Assembly (NCBI GenBank): GCA_036273735.1
Contig: DASUHA010000085.1
Coordinates: 6,995 to 70,994 of the forward strand
Source: 13-2-20CM-66-19 sp036273735
GTDB taxonomy: Bacteria; Pseudomonadota; Gammaproteobacteria; Steroidobacterales; Steroidobacteraceae
Direction of reading: 5' to 3'
DNA length: 64,000 nt
The position numbers and the translations under genes were made by a program. The notes below the pieces were generated by a model. That model saw nothing but the letters and a program-made list of their open reading frames with translations. It ran no database searches and was not told the DNA's origin. Below are positions 8,518 through 20,632 of this stretch, one piece after another (position 1 is the stretch's first letter; every line of letters starts with the position of its first letter).

Positions 8518-9527
8518 GAGCGCTGCTCGCGGTGCTGCTGCTCAGCATATCTCCCCTCTGCCTGGGCGCTTCGCTCGTGCCGAGCGTGTGGTCGAATCTC
8601 TGGCGCACTCAGGACCAACAGGCGCAGGCCCTCCTCGAGGCAGGGCAGGCCGCGCAGGCGGCGGACCGCTTCCGTGACCCGCGGCGGCGCGCCTACGCCG
8701 ATCTCGAGGCCGGCCGATATCCGGATGCAGCCAAGCTGCTCGCGCCGTTCAACGATCCCGAGTCCGAATACAACCGCGGCAACGCGCTCGCCAAGGCCGG
8801 CCAGCTGCAGGCGGCGCTGGCAGCATACGATGCCGCCCTGAAGCAGGCTCCGACCGACAGCGACACCCGCCACAACCGTGAGCTGGTCGCGCGCGCCCTG
8901 CGGCAGGAGCAACAGTCACAGTCCTCTCCCAAAGGGCGGCAGGGCGGCGGCAAATCGGGCTCATCGGGACAGCAGCAGTCGGGCGGCAACGGACAGAACG
9001 GCTCCGGGTCGCAGCACTCCGGAGCTCAGGGCAAGCAGGCTGCCGGCAGCAGCCAACAGGCCGCCAACGGTCCGCAGGGCGCCCATCAGCCGGGCAACTC
9101 CGGTCAACAGCAGCTCGGTCGGGGGAGTGATCAGAGCGGAGCCCGCACGCCTCAGGGGGCGAATCCCAACGCCACATCGAAGGAGGCTCCCGGAGAGGCG
9201 CGGAGCGATGCGGAGGAAGCCGCCGCGGCGCTCGCGCGGCAGCAACGGCAGGGAAAGGGCAATGCGGCCCGGGCGCTCGGCGAAAACCGTGACGGCACGC
9301 CACAGTCGGCGGCGAAAGCCGGCGGAAAAGAGCCCGAGACTCCCGGTCGGCTCGCCAGCGGCACACAGACCCCCAAGCAACAGGCCGAGAGCGAGCGGCA
9401 GCTCGCGCTCGATCAGTGGCTGCGGCAGATCCCCGACAGCCCCGCCGGCCTGCTGCAGCGGAAGTTTCTCATCGAGCACATGGTGAGACAACAGGGGACC
9501 GGCGATCAGCCGCAGGACGGGCCATGA
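8514..9527 (+). CDS. batC: TPR protein, BatC-like, with long Gln/Gly/Ser-rich tail
   Basis: A 337-residue exported protein. The GTG start gives a signal peptide (RALLAVLLLSISPLCLGA) and overlaps the batB stop. Residues about 45-120 hold two to three tetratricopeptide units (EYNRGNALAKAGQLQAALAAYDAAL is the clearest, around residues 82-106). From about 125 to 260 the chain is low-complexity, rich in Gln, Gly, Ser and Asn, and probably disordered. The C-terminus (ALDQWLRQIPDSPAGLLQRKF) is the conserved BatC tail, with the phrase IPDSPAGLLRRKF diagnostic of the family. Acts presumably as a periplasm-facing scaffold for BatA/BatB/BatD. Confidence 0.92.
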   Translation: MRALLAVLLLSISPLCLGASLVPSVWSNLWRTQDQQAQALLEAGQAAQAADRFRDPRRRAYADLEAGRYPDAAKLLAPFNDPESEYNRGNALAKAGQLQAALAAYDAALKQAPTDSDTRHNRELVARALRQEQQSQSSPKGRQGGGKSGSSGQQQSGGNGQNGSGSQHSGAQGKQAAGSSQQAANGPQGAHQPGNSGQQQLGRGSDQSGARTPQGANPNATSKEAPGEARSDAEEAAAALARQQRQGKGNAARALGENRDGTPQSAAKAGGKEPETPGRLASGTQTPKQQAESERQLALDQWLRQIPDSPAGLLQRKFLIEHMVRQQGTGDQPQDGP

Positions 9528-11323
9528 GACCGCGACGCTCCAGCGCAATACTCCTGCTGATTCTCGTGTGCGCGGGAATCGTTCAGGCACGCGCCGGCAT
9601 CAGGGCTTCACTCGATGCCTCTCAGGTCGCCGCCGGTGACACAGTGCAATTGACTTTGGAGCGCGACGGACGGACGAGCGGTCAGCCTGACGTCACGCCG
9701 CTGGAGCACGACTTCGACATTCTCGGCACGAGCAGCAGCACCAGCATCGAGCTCCTCAACGGAGCTGCCTCGGAGAGAACCGAAGTCATCCTGACTCTGG
9801 CGCCGAAAGCCAGCGGACGGATGACGATCCCGCCTCTCGCGTGGGACGGCGAGCGGAGTCAGGCGCTGTCGCTGCTCGTAACGGGCCCCGGCGGAACGAC
9901 ACAGCCTGGCGATGCGGCATCAGCGAGTGCGCCGCCCAGTGTCTTCATCGAGACGAGCGTGTCGTCAGAGCAACCGTATGTGCAGGCCGCGGTGCAACTG
10001 ACCGTACGTCTGTTCACTGCAGCGCTCCTGTACCGAGCCGATCTCGAGCTGCCCGAGGACGGCGACGTCGTGGCCAAGCAGGTCGGCACCGACGAGAGCG
10101 GCCATACGGAGCGCAACGGCCGCACGTACCAGGTAATCACCCGCCACTACGTCCTCTTCCCGCTACACAGCGGCAAGCTCACCCTGCAGGGACCGGTGCT
10201 CGATGCGGAGGTCGCCGCCAACCAGCCGCGTCGGCCTTTCGGCTCCGATCCATTTGGCGGCGGGTTCTTCGGCGGGCCGGCCTTCCGCACGATTCAACCC
10301 GTTCGCCTGCACGGCAAGCCGATCGTGCTGACGGTGCAAGCGCGTCCGGCAAGTGCCGTCGGCAGCTACTGGCTGCCGGCCCGCAATGTCACCCTGAGCG
10401 CCTCCTGGAATCCGGCGAAGCTCAGCGCCCGCGCGGGCGATCCCATCACCCTCGATGTGTCCTTGCAGGCCACAGGGCTGACCGCGGCGCAGCTTCCCGA
10501 TCTGTCGTCACTGTTGGAAATCCCGCCCGGCCTCAAATCCTATCCGGATCAACCGAAGGTCAACGACTCGACGCAGGATGGGCTGCTCGTCGGAAGCCGC
10601 GATCAGACCATCGCCCTGATGGCGGACGCGCCAGGGAGTTACACGATCCCGGCGCTCACGGTCAGCTGGTGGGACACGCAGACCAACCAGCCTCGGCTAA
10701 CGACAGTCCCGGCGCGCACCTTGACCATTCTGCCCGCGCCCGGTGCCGCGACTGCAACCGCAGCGCCGCCGGCTCGTGCTGCGCGGCCGCTCTCGACACC
10801 CGCCGCACAACAAGCACGGCCCACGCCTGCTGTTCAGAAACCGGCACCCGCGCGCTCACCGTCACAGTGGCAGTGGATCAGCATCGCCCTCGCGGCCGTA
10901 TGGCTCACGACGCTCGGTGCATGGCTCTGGTCACGACGATCACGACCGACGCGGACCCAAACGCCACCGCCGGCCCCCCCCGCTGCGGCCGGCTCATCCG
11001 CCCCACACCGAGCCCACCCTGAGCTTTCGCGGGAGCGCTCCGCCTTCCGCGCCGCCTGCGAAATCAACGACGCGCATGCAGCGAGAGCGCATCTCATGGC
11101 CTGGACGACGGCGCATTGGGGCACGACCCCGACCGGCGTCAACGCCATAGCCGCACGGATTGGGGATACCACCGTTGCCGAGCTTCTCCGCGACCTCGAT
11201 CGGGCCTGTTATGCGGGAGGCGCCTGGCAAGGTCACGCGCTCGGGGCGGCGCTCACCGAGCTGCCGACGTCTCAGGACAAGGCCGCGCGCGAGCGCAACC
11301 GGCTCGCACCGCTCTATCCTTAA
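9524..11323 (+). CDS. batD: BatD family membrane protein (oxygen-tolerance type)
   Basis: A 599-residue protein: signal peptide at residues 1-24 (cleaved after QARA), a large Ig-like beta-rich periplasmic region, a Pro/Ala-rich linker, one transmembrane helix near residues 447-465 (WISIALAAVWLTTLGAWLW) and a cytoplasmic helical tail. It contains the family features SLDASQVAAGDTVQLTL at the mature N-terminus and the recurrent IPPL and IPAL motifs (MTIPPLAWDG; YTIPALTVSWW). BatD is the usual last gene of Bat operons. The start overlaps the batC stop. The next gene is convergent, 35 bases away, so the operon ends here. Confidence 0.92.
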   Translation: MRPRRSSAILLLILVCAGIVQARAGIRASLDASQVAAGDTVQLTLERDGRTSGQPDVTPLEHDFDILGTSSSTSIELLNGAASERTEVILTLAPKASGRMTIPPLAWDGERSQALSLLVTGPGGTTQPGDAASASAPPSVFIETSVSSEQPYVQAAVQLTVRLFTAALLYRADLELPEDGDVVAKQVGTDESGHTERNGRTYQVITRHYVLFPLHSGKLTLQGPVLDAEVAANQPRRPFGSDPFGGGFFGGPAFRTIQPVRLHGKPIVLTVQARPASAVGSYWLPARNVTLSASWNPAKLSARAGDPITLDVSLQATGLTAAQLPDLSSLLEIPPGLKSYPDQPKVNDSTQDGLLVGSRDQTIALMADAPGSYTIPALTVSWWDTQTNQPRLTTVPARTLTILPAPGAATATAAPPARAARPLSTPAAQQARPTPAVQKPAPARSPSQWQWISIALAAVWLTTLGAWLWSRRSRPTRTQTPPPAPPAAAGSSAPHRAHPELSRERSAFRAACEINDAHAARAHLMAWTTAHWGTTPTGVNAIAARIGDTTVAELLRDLDRACYAGGAWQGHALGAALTELPTSQDKAARERNRLAPLYP

Positions 11324-11358
11324 CCGGGTTTGGGCAACTTCAGGCGGCCTCGGCCGGC

Positions 11359-14997
<3,639 letters not shown>

Positions 14998-14999
14998 CG

Positions 15000-15701
15000 C
15001 TACATCGAGTGACTGGCGAACGACTCATCCTGGAGCCGGTCGAGGAACGACTGCAGCTCCGCGGCACGCTCGGTGCCCATCCGTTGTGCGGTCTTGGTGA
15101 TGAGCTTGGGCGGGATGTCCTTGACGAACCCACGCAGCGACTTCAGGGCTGGCGCGAAGCTTGGCGCCTTGTCTCCGGTGAGGGCGATCAGGCGTGCGGC
15201 GCCGAGGTCCCCGAGGAAGTTGAGCGAGTCGGCATCGTGCAGCACGATGGCGTTGGGATCGCTGCCCGCATTGCTGTAGAACATGTGGCCGCGCTCGGCC
15301 GCCTGCACGGCCGCAATCTTCTGCATGGGGAAGCCGGTCCCCCCGAGCACCGCCCGCGCCTGCCGCGCGGCGCACTCGCCATGCTCCATCTTGGGTCCCT
15401 TGCAGGGCATGAAGGCCGACATGTCATGGAGGAAGGCCGCGGCAAACAACACATCGGTATCGATGTGCAGGCCATCCCCCTCAGCCAGGCGTACCGCCAG
15501 CAGGTAGTCCCGCTCGGAATGCAGCCAGCCCCAGGCCGGATGCACGAACTTCGAATGAGCGAGCGCGTAGATTTTCACCTTCCAGGGCGCATCGAGCGGG
15601 ATGCCTCCGGGGGTCGCGGCCGGCGCGCCGGCGGAAAATGCCGGCCCGATGAGGCTCAGCATGACCATCAGAAACGCTGCAGCAGCGACTCTCGTTTTCA
15701 T
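15000..15701 (-). CDS. Exported HD-domain phosphohydrolase-like protein
   Basis: A 233-residue protein with a signal peptide (MKTRVAAAAFLMVMLSLIGPAFSA). The HD superfamily metal ligands are visible: H61 in WLHSERD, the HD doublet H92-D93 in FLHDMSAF, and a later Asp in LHDADSLNFLG. HD proteins of the YedJ/uncharacterised type hydrolyse phosphomonoesters or nucleotides, but almost all are cytoplasmic; export is unusual, and I cannot name a substrate. It lies 18 bases after the alpha/beta hydrolase and 2 bases before the oxoprolinase gene, so it is almost certainly cotranscribed with both. Confidence 0.8.
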   Translation of the reverse strand: MKTRVAAAAFLMVMLSLIGPAFSAGAPAATPGGIPLDAPWKVKIYALAHSKFVHPAWGWLHSERDYLLAVRLAEGDGLHIDTDVLFAAAFLHDMSAFMPCKGPKMEHGECAARQARAVLGGTGFPMQKIAAVQAAERGHMFYSNAGSDPNAIVLHDADSLNFLGDLGAARLIALTGDKAPSFAPALKSLRGFVKDIPPKLITKTAQRMGTERAAELQSFLDRLQDESFASHSM

Positions 15702-15719
15702 GAGCGGCTCACTTTCGGT

Positions 15720-16610
15720 CTATGGAGGCAGCGATTGCAGCCAGCCGATGAGGGCCGCCTGCAATGCGATCCGATGATCGGAATAAACGTGGTCGGTATC
15801 GAGGTGCACGGCGGTGACCGGCGCATGACGGGCCTGCAACGCGCTCACTAACGCGTCATCTGACGGCGTGTACCTGTCATCGGCAGTGATGACGAGCAGA
15901 GGCACGTGATCGATCCGGCCATAGACCTGATCGAAGCGCCACTTTGCGGCATGCGCCTCGAGCTCATCGGCCATCTGCTCCGGTGTGACCTGCGCCAGGG
16001 ACTCCGTCAGGCCCGACATCCGGCCGACCAGCTGCGCGTGCGGCATGCTGCCGGGGAAATCCTTGCTCATGTCGGCCGCAGAGATCAGCGCCATTCCGGC
16101 GAGGTGATGATCGCGTGCCGCGGTCTCGACGGCGACCCAGCCGCCCATGCTGTGGCCCACGATCACGATGCGGTGGGTATCGATGCCGAGACTCTCGGCA
16201 ACGGGTTTGCTGCGCAGGTAGGCCAACGCCGCCCCCGCATCCTCTGCACAGTGAGCAAAGCGGAAGGCACCGGGGCTACCCCATGAGCCCCGGAAAAAGA
16301 AGGTGACGGCGTTCCATCCGGCCCGCCGGACCGCCTGCACGAGATCCAGGTTCTTCTCGTTGCCCGGGAGACCCACGAAGAAGAGGGCAGTGGGATGAGG
16401 GCCGGCGCCCTGAGCCAGATAAGCGACGCCGTTGACCCTGAGCCCGTGAGTGGGAATGTGCAGCACCTCCATGCGCGGGGGGTGCCGGGCATCGTGCGGC
16501 GGGTCGGTGTAAACGGCTGGCGGAATCGCGGAATTCGCCCATGCGCCGCCGGCCACCGCCGACATCCCGAGCAACACCAACGCGCAAGGTAATTTGAACC
16601 AGCGGATCAT
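15720..16610 (-). CDS. Exported alpha/beta hydrolase (dienelactone hydrolase/peptidase S9-like)
   Basis: A 296-residue serine hydrolase with a signal peptide ending near residue 26 (GGAWANS). The nucleophile elbow is GHSMGG with Ser154; the acid is probably in VITADDRYTPSDD and the histidine in LDTDHVYSDHR. The ATG at 16610 is chosen over an upstream start at 16706 because a perfect GGAGGT lies 4 bases before it and a signal peptide follows directly. It shares a probable transcript with DUF885 upstream and the HD and oxoprolinase genes downstream. Esterase or peptidase activity is plausible; the substrate is unknown. Confidence 0.85.
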   Translation of the reverse strand: MIRWFKLPCALVLLGMSAVAGGAWANSAIPPAVYTDPPHDARHPPRMEVLHIPTHGLRVNGVAYLAQGAGPHPTALFFVGLPGNEKNLDLVQAVRRAGWNAVTFFFRGSWGSPGAFRFAHCAEDAGAALAYLRSKPVAESLGIDTHRIVIVGHSMGGWVAVETAARDHHLAGMALISAADMSKDFPGSMPHAQLVGRMSGLTESLAQVTPEQMADELEAHAAKWRFDQVYGRIDHVPLLVITADDRYTPSDDALVSALQARHAPVTAVHLDTDHVYSDHRIALQAALIGWLQSLPP

Positions 16611-16638
16611 GCTCACCTCCCCGCGCGCCGTTTTCAGT

Positions 16639-18468
16639 CTAACCGGTCGGCCGCCCCGCATCCTTGCCGTTGCGCTGATCCTGCATCCAGCGATCCACCA
16701 CCTCATCGAGCACCGTGAGCGGCATTGCGCCGTGCTGCAGAATCGCCGCGTGGAAGCCCTTGATGTCGAAGCGCGGCCCCAACTCGTCCCTGGCCTTCTG
16801 CCGCAGCCGTTGAATGTCGATCTCGCCGATCATGTAGGACAGTGCCTGACCGGGCCAGGCGATGTAGCGGTCGACCTCGGTGTCGATGTTCTGCTCGGCG
16901 AGGGCGCTATTGTCCTCGAAGTAGCGCACGGCCCGCGCGCGCGTCCAACCCTCGGAGTGCATGCCCGTATCCACGACCAACCGCACGGCGCGCCACATCT
17001 GGAAGTCGAGGTAGCCAAACTTCGCGTAGGGGTTGTCATAGAGCCCGAGGTCGTCGCAGAGTGTCTCGGTGTAGAGCGCCCAGCCCTCGCCGAAGGAGCT
17101 ATAGTAGTCGAAGCGGCGGAACTCGGGCAGATTCGTCAGCTCCATCTCGATCGGGATCTGCAGCTGATGCCCGGGACGGGCCTCGTGGCAGGTGAGCACC
17201 TGGATCTCGTACTTCGGCCGGCTCTGCGGCTTGTAGAGATTGACAGCCATGTAGCCCGCGACGCTGCCGTCGCCCGCCGGAGGCACCGAGTAGGCGGGAT
17301 AGGTGTCGGGGGCGAGCGCGGCGGGAATCGGGCGGATGCCATAGGGCACCCGCGGCAGGATCCGGACCGGAAACTCCTTCACGAGGAGCGGATCGACGCG
17401 CTTGGCGGCATTGCGGTAGGCCTCGATGAGATCCTGCGGGTCCTTGTAATAGAAGCGGGGATCGGTTTTCAGATAGTGCACGAAATCCTTGTAGCTGCCC
17501 TTGAAGCCGACCTGTTTGAAGATCTGCTCCATCTGCGCGTGAATCTCGGCGACCTTGCGCAGGCCCATGGCATGGATCTGCTCGGGCGTCAGGTTGGTCG
17601 TGGCGTACTCCCGCACCTGGAAAGCGTAGTAAGCCTTGCCGTTGGGCAGCGCCTGCGCCGCGATGCTGCTGCGGCAATGCGGCAGATACTCGTGGTCGAA
17701 GTACTGCTGAAACTCCCGGTATGCCGGGGTGACCTCGTTGGCGATCGCCGTGCGGGCCTCGTCGCGCAGCTGTGCCTGCTCGGCCCGAGGAATGATGTCC
17801 GGCATGCTCTTGAAGGGCTCATAGAGCGGGCTCTGCGTCGGGTCAGCCACCACATAGGGGTCGATCTGGTGCGGCACGCGCTGCATCACCACCTTCGGCT
17901 CGGTCATGCCATCGGCTACTCCCTGCTGGAGGAGGGCAATGGTCGCATCCATGTAGGGTTTGAAGGTTTGCAGGCGATGGACGAAGTTGTGGTAGTCCGC
18001 CGCGGTCTCGAAACGGAGCGTATGCGTGAGCGTCTGCAGCGTCTGGATGCCATCCAGCTCGTTGACGGGCATCAGGTATCCCTTCAGCCCGTAACCCTCC
18101 ACCAGCATGCCGTCACGATACTTGAAGAGGTCGTAGCTGATCCGATCCTCACCGGTGAGAGCGCCACGATCGATGGCCGCGAGCTTCTGCAGCGCGGCGA
18201 TGTCTTCCTCGTGCTCGCGGGCGAGCGTCGCCAGACTCACGTCCGGCCAAAAGCCGTCGTATTGGTGAAAGCCGTCAGCGGACGCCTTGAGGGGATCTTC
18301 ACGCATCTCTCGTTGCCACTCCGTCTGCAGTAACTCGTGCAGAGCCGTGGCTGCGGGGTTCGCAGACGCCGCTGCGCACGGGGGCGCGGCGGCAGTTGCC
18401 GCAAGGCCCAGGGCACCGGAGAGGAAAAGAACAGCGAAGAGGGGACTGGATCGCGCGAGTCGAGCCAT
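16639..18468 (-). CDS. DUF885 family zinc peptidase-like lipoprotein or exported protein
   Basis: A 609-residue exported protein with an N-terminal signal (LFAVLFLSGALGLAATAAAP). The DUF885 metallopeptidase-like core shows HEARPGH at about residues 424-430, a variant of HExxH, followed by the downstream glutamate in EGWALYTE near 459. The rest is all-helical, as in the M32/M3-like gluzincin fold assigned to this family. Length is typical (570-620). A GGAG site precedes the ATG. As the first gene of a run continuing with an alpha/beta hydrolase and 5-oxoprolinase, peptide breakdown in the periplasm is a reasonable guess, not a demonstrated function. Confidence 0.88.
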   Translation of the reverse strand: MARLARSSPLFAVLFLSGALGLAATAAAPPCAAASANPAATALHELLQTEWQREMREDPLKASADGFHQYDGFWPDVSLATLAREHEEDIAALQKLAAIDRGALTGEDRISYDLFKYRDGMLVEGYGLKGYLMPVNELDGIQTLQTLTHTLRFETAADYHNFVHRLQTFKPYMDATIALLQQGVADGMTEPKVVMQRVPHQIDPYVVADPTQSPLYEPFKSMPDIIPRAEQAQLRDEARTAIANEVTPAYREFQQYFDHEYLPHCRSSIAAQALPNGKAYYAFQVREYATTNLTPEQIHAMGLRKVAEIHAQMEQIFKQVGFKGSYKDFVHYLKTDPRFYYKDPQDLIEAYRNAAKRVDPLLVKEFPVRILPRVPYGIRPIPAALAPDTYPAYSVPPAGDGSVAGYMAVNLYKPQSRPKYEIQVLTCHEARPGHQLQIPIEMELTNLPEFRRFDYYSSFGEGWALYTETLCDDLGLYDNPYAKFGYLDFQMWRAVRLVVDTGMHSEGWTRARAVRYFEDNSALAEQNIDTEVDRYIAWPGQALSYMIGEIDIQRLRQKARDELGPRFDIKGFHAAILQHGAMPLTVLDEVVDRWMQDQRNGKDAGRPTG

Positions 18469-18580
18469 GGCGCAGCTCCGTCGGTCTGCCGCAAATTACG
18501 ACATGCAGACGGCAAAGCTACCATGAAGCAGCCGCGGCCGAGGCTTTCTCCGTCGCCTCGCCGTCTCGGTTGGCCGCGCG

Positions 18581-18838
18581 CTATGCCCGCGACTTTTCCG
18601 GCAGAGCGACACTCAGCTCGAGCACCTCGTGCCCCTCGTCCTGCCCGAGGTTGATTTGCACCGCCTCCGGATCGACGTTGACGTATTTGTGGATCACCTG
18701 CAGGATCTCCCGCCTGAGCAGCGGCAGGTAGTCCGGCCCGCCGCGCGCGCTGCGCTCCTGCGCGACGATGATGCGCAGGCGTTCCTTGGCGACGCTGGCC
18801 GATGAGGGCGTGCGGCGAAAGAGAGCGAGCAGCCCCAC
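18581..18838 (-). CDS. minE: Cell division topological specificity factor MinE
   Basis: An 85-residue MinE. The N-terminal amphipathic membrane-targeting segment is GLLALFRRTPSS, followed by the MinD-stimulating helix (VAKERLRIIVAQERS) and the dimerising beta-sheet domain (YLPLLRREILQVIHKYV). It activates MinD ATPase at the membrane to drive pole-to-pole oscillation. The start is a GTG located one base after the minD stop; a longer open frame upstream lies inside minD and is not used. Translation is probably coupled to minD. Confidence 0.95.
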   Translation of the reverse strand: MGLLALFRRTPSSASVAKERLRIIVAQERSARGGPDYLPLLRREILQVIHKYVNVDPEAVQINLGQDEGHEVLELSVALPEKSRA

Positions 18839-18839
18839 G

Positions 18840-19652
18840 TCAACCCCCGAACATGCGGGCGAAGAAGCCTCTCTTCGGCTCCTCCAGGAAACGCAGCGGC
18901 AGCGTCTCGCCGAGGAGGCGCGCCACTGCATCGTCGTAGGCCAGCGAGGCGTCGCTCTCGTCGTTGAGAATCACCGGCACGCCGGCGTTGGATGCAGCAA
19001 GGACGTCGGGAGATTCCGGCACCACGCCGATCACGTCCAGCCCCAGGATTTCCTTCACGTCATCCACGCTCATCATCTCTCCGCTCGCCACCCGTCTGGG
19101 GTTATATCGCGTCAGCAGGAGATGTTCCTTGACACCGCCGTTGCCCTTCTCCGCACGCTGCGTCTTGCTGGCGAGGAGACCCAGGATTCGATCGGAGTCA
19201 CGGACCGAGGAGACCTCCGGGTTGACCACGACCACCGCGCGATCGGCGTAATACATGGCCAGGTGCGCGCCCTTCTCGATGCCGGCTGGAGAGTCGCAGA
19301 GGATGTAGTCGAACCCTTCCGCGATCAGCTCATCGAGTACGCGCCGCACGCCATCTGCCGTGAGCGCGTCCTTGTCGCGTGTCTGCGAAGCCGCGAGCAC
19401 GTGCAGGTTCTCGAGGCGCTTGTCTCTGATGAGCGCCTGTTTCAGCGTGCAGTCGCCCTGGATGACGTTCACGAAGTCATAAACGACGCGGCGCTCACAA
19501 CCCATGATGAGGTCGAGATTACGCAAGCCGATGTCGAAGTCGATCACGACGACACGCTTGCCGCGCTTCGCGAGGCCGCATGCCACACTGGCCGAGGTGG
19601 TCGTCTTGCCGACGCCGCCCTTGCCTGAAGTCACCACGATGATCTCGGTCAA
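18840..19652 (-). CDS. minD: Septum site-determining ATPase MinD
   Basis: A 270-residue deviant Walker ATPase (ParA/MinD family). The signature KGGVGKTT is at residues 11-18, switch regions follow (DFDIGLRNLD; CDSPAGIEKGA), and the C-terminal membrane-targeting helix (LPLRFLEEPKRGFFARMFGG) is intact. It recruits MinC to the membrane and is displaced by MinE. The start codon is TTG, preceded by AGGAG at a good distance. It is separated from minC by 127 bases containing two strong hairpins, and its stop lies one base from the minE GTG. Confidence 0.97.
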   Translation of the reverse strand: MTEIIVVTSGKGGVGKTTTSASVACGLAKRGKRVVVIDFDIGLRNLDLIMGCERRVVYDFVNVIQGDCTLKQALIRDKRLENLHVLAASQTRDKDALTADGVRRVLDELIAEGFDYILCDSPAGIEKGAHLAMYYADRAVVVVNPEVSSVRDSDRILGLLASKTQRAEKGNGGVKEHLLLTRYNPRRVASGEMMSVDDVKEILGLDVIGVVPESPDVLAASNAGVPVILNDESDASLAYDDAVARLLGETLPLRFLEEPKRGFFARMFGG

Positions 19653-19691
19653 ATCTCGCTCCTACGCGTAACGTGAACAGCAAGTCATTGA

Positions 19692-19717
19692 GCCGGCAAA
19701 GGCCGCCCTTTGCCGGC
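19692..19717 (-). repeat. Perfect 11-bp hairpin in minC-minD spacer
   Basis: Arms GCCGGCAAAGG (19692-19702) and CCTTTGCCGGC (19707-19717) are perfectly complementary around a 4-base loop. There is no T-run on either strand, so it is not a classic intrinsic terminator. It lies in the untranslated spacer about 40 bases upstream of the minD TTG start and would form in a minC-minD transcript. Confidence 0.8.
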
Positions 19718-19745
19718 GGGATCGAGGCCAGTGACACGGCTGGCC

Positions 19746-19775
19746 GCGCAAAGCGGCAGGATGCCGACTTTGCGC
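19746..19775 (-). repeat. 13-bp bulged hairpin just after minC stop
   Basis: Outer arms GCGCAAAG (19746-19753) and CTTTGCGC (19768-19775) plus inner arms CGGCA (19754-19758) and TGCCG (19762-19766) form a long stem with one bulged base and a 3-base loop. It begins 4 bases after the minC stop codon. No T-run follows on the minus strand, so it would act as an mRNA-processing or attenuating structure rather than a full terminator. Confidence 0.8.
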
Positions 19776-19779
19776 CAAT

Positions 19780-20505
19780 TCAACAATCCAATGGAGCGAC
19801 ACGCAAATCGTCGCCATCCAGCCACGCCTGCACCGGCTTGCCGGCGAGCTCCGGCGGCAACGTCTCGAACACACGGAATACTCCCGCCACGGATACCAGC
19901 TCGGCGTGAAATTCCTGACAGAACACGCGCGACCCGGCCTCGCCCCGCGCGCCGGCGACGGCGCGTCCGCGCAGCGCGCCGTAGATATGCACACACCCGT
20001 CCGCTATCACCTCCGCGCCTGCTCCCACCGTCGAAGTGACCACGAGGTCGCGGCTGCGCGCATAGATACGCTGCCCCGAACGGATCGGCTGATGTTGCAT
20101 CAGCGCCGGAATCCCCGGCTCGGCCCGCTCCGGCGGCTGCACGACCGGTATCGTCTGAGTCTGCGGCCGGAAGGGCGCCAGCACGGGCAGCTCGAGCGCC
20201 GCTGACAAGGCTTCCACTGCGGCGGAGCTGCCAACGAGGCCCACCGGCAGCATGCCCGCGCGGCGCACCGCATCCATCACGCCACGCATCTCTTCCAGCT
20301 GCGGATCTCTGCCGAGCAGCGTCAGGTCCAGGCAAATTCCGGTGCGCTGAAAGAAGAGCGGAGCGCTCGCCACACGGCCGGTCAGCTCGTCGAGAATTGC
20401 GCCCGGGTCGGTCGAGCGCAGACGCACCTGAATCAGGCCCACCTGTCCGAAACGAATATCGATGGCCGGCGCTGGTGCGGCGGCATCGGCTGGCTTCGTC
20501 ATCAT
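19780..20505 (-). CDS. minC: Septum site-determining protein MinC
   Basis: A 241-residue FtsZ-polymerisation inhibitor. The N-terminal domain (residues about 12-110) is the FtsZ-binding MinC_N fold; a Pro-rich linker (PPERAEPGIPA) leads to the C-terminal beta-helix (residues about 140-235) with SGQRIYARSRDLVV and ADGCVHIYGALRGRAVAGARG, which binds MinD and the septum. Two ATG codons in tandem start the gene; either may be used. It is first in the min cluster; hrpB ends 127 bases upstream, leaving room for a promoter. Confidence 0.95.
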   Translation of the reverse strand: MMTKPADAAAPAPAIDIRFGQVGLIQVRLRSTDPGAILDELTGRVASAPLFFQRTGICLDLTLLGRDPQLEEMRGVMDAVRRAGMLPVGLVGSSAAVEALSAALELPVLAPFRPQTQTIPVVQPPERAEPGIPALMQHQPIRSGQRIYARSRDLVVTSTVGAGAEVIADGCVHIYGALRGRAVAGARGEAGSRVFCQEFHAELVSVAGVFRVFETLPPELAGKPVQAWLDGDDLRVAPLDC

Positions 20506-20632
20506 CTATTGATGCCATCCGTCAGAACGCGTTGCGAAATCTCTGCTGCGCCCGTAAACCGCAAAGCCTCCCCGAGGGATGCGCATGACGCGCGCCCGAG
20601 TGCAGTGCGGGATGGAGGCGCAGTGTACCGGC

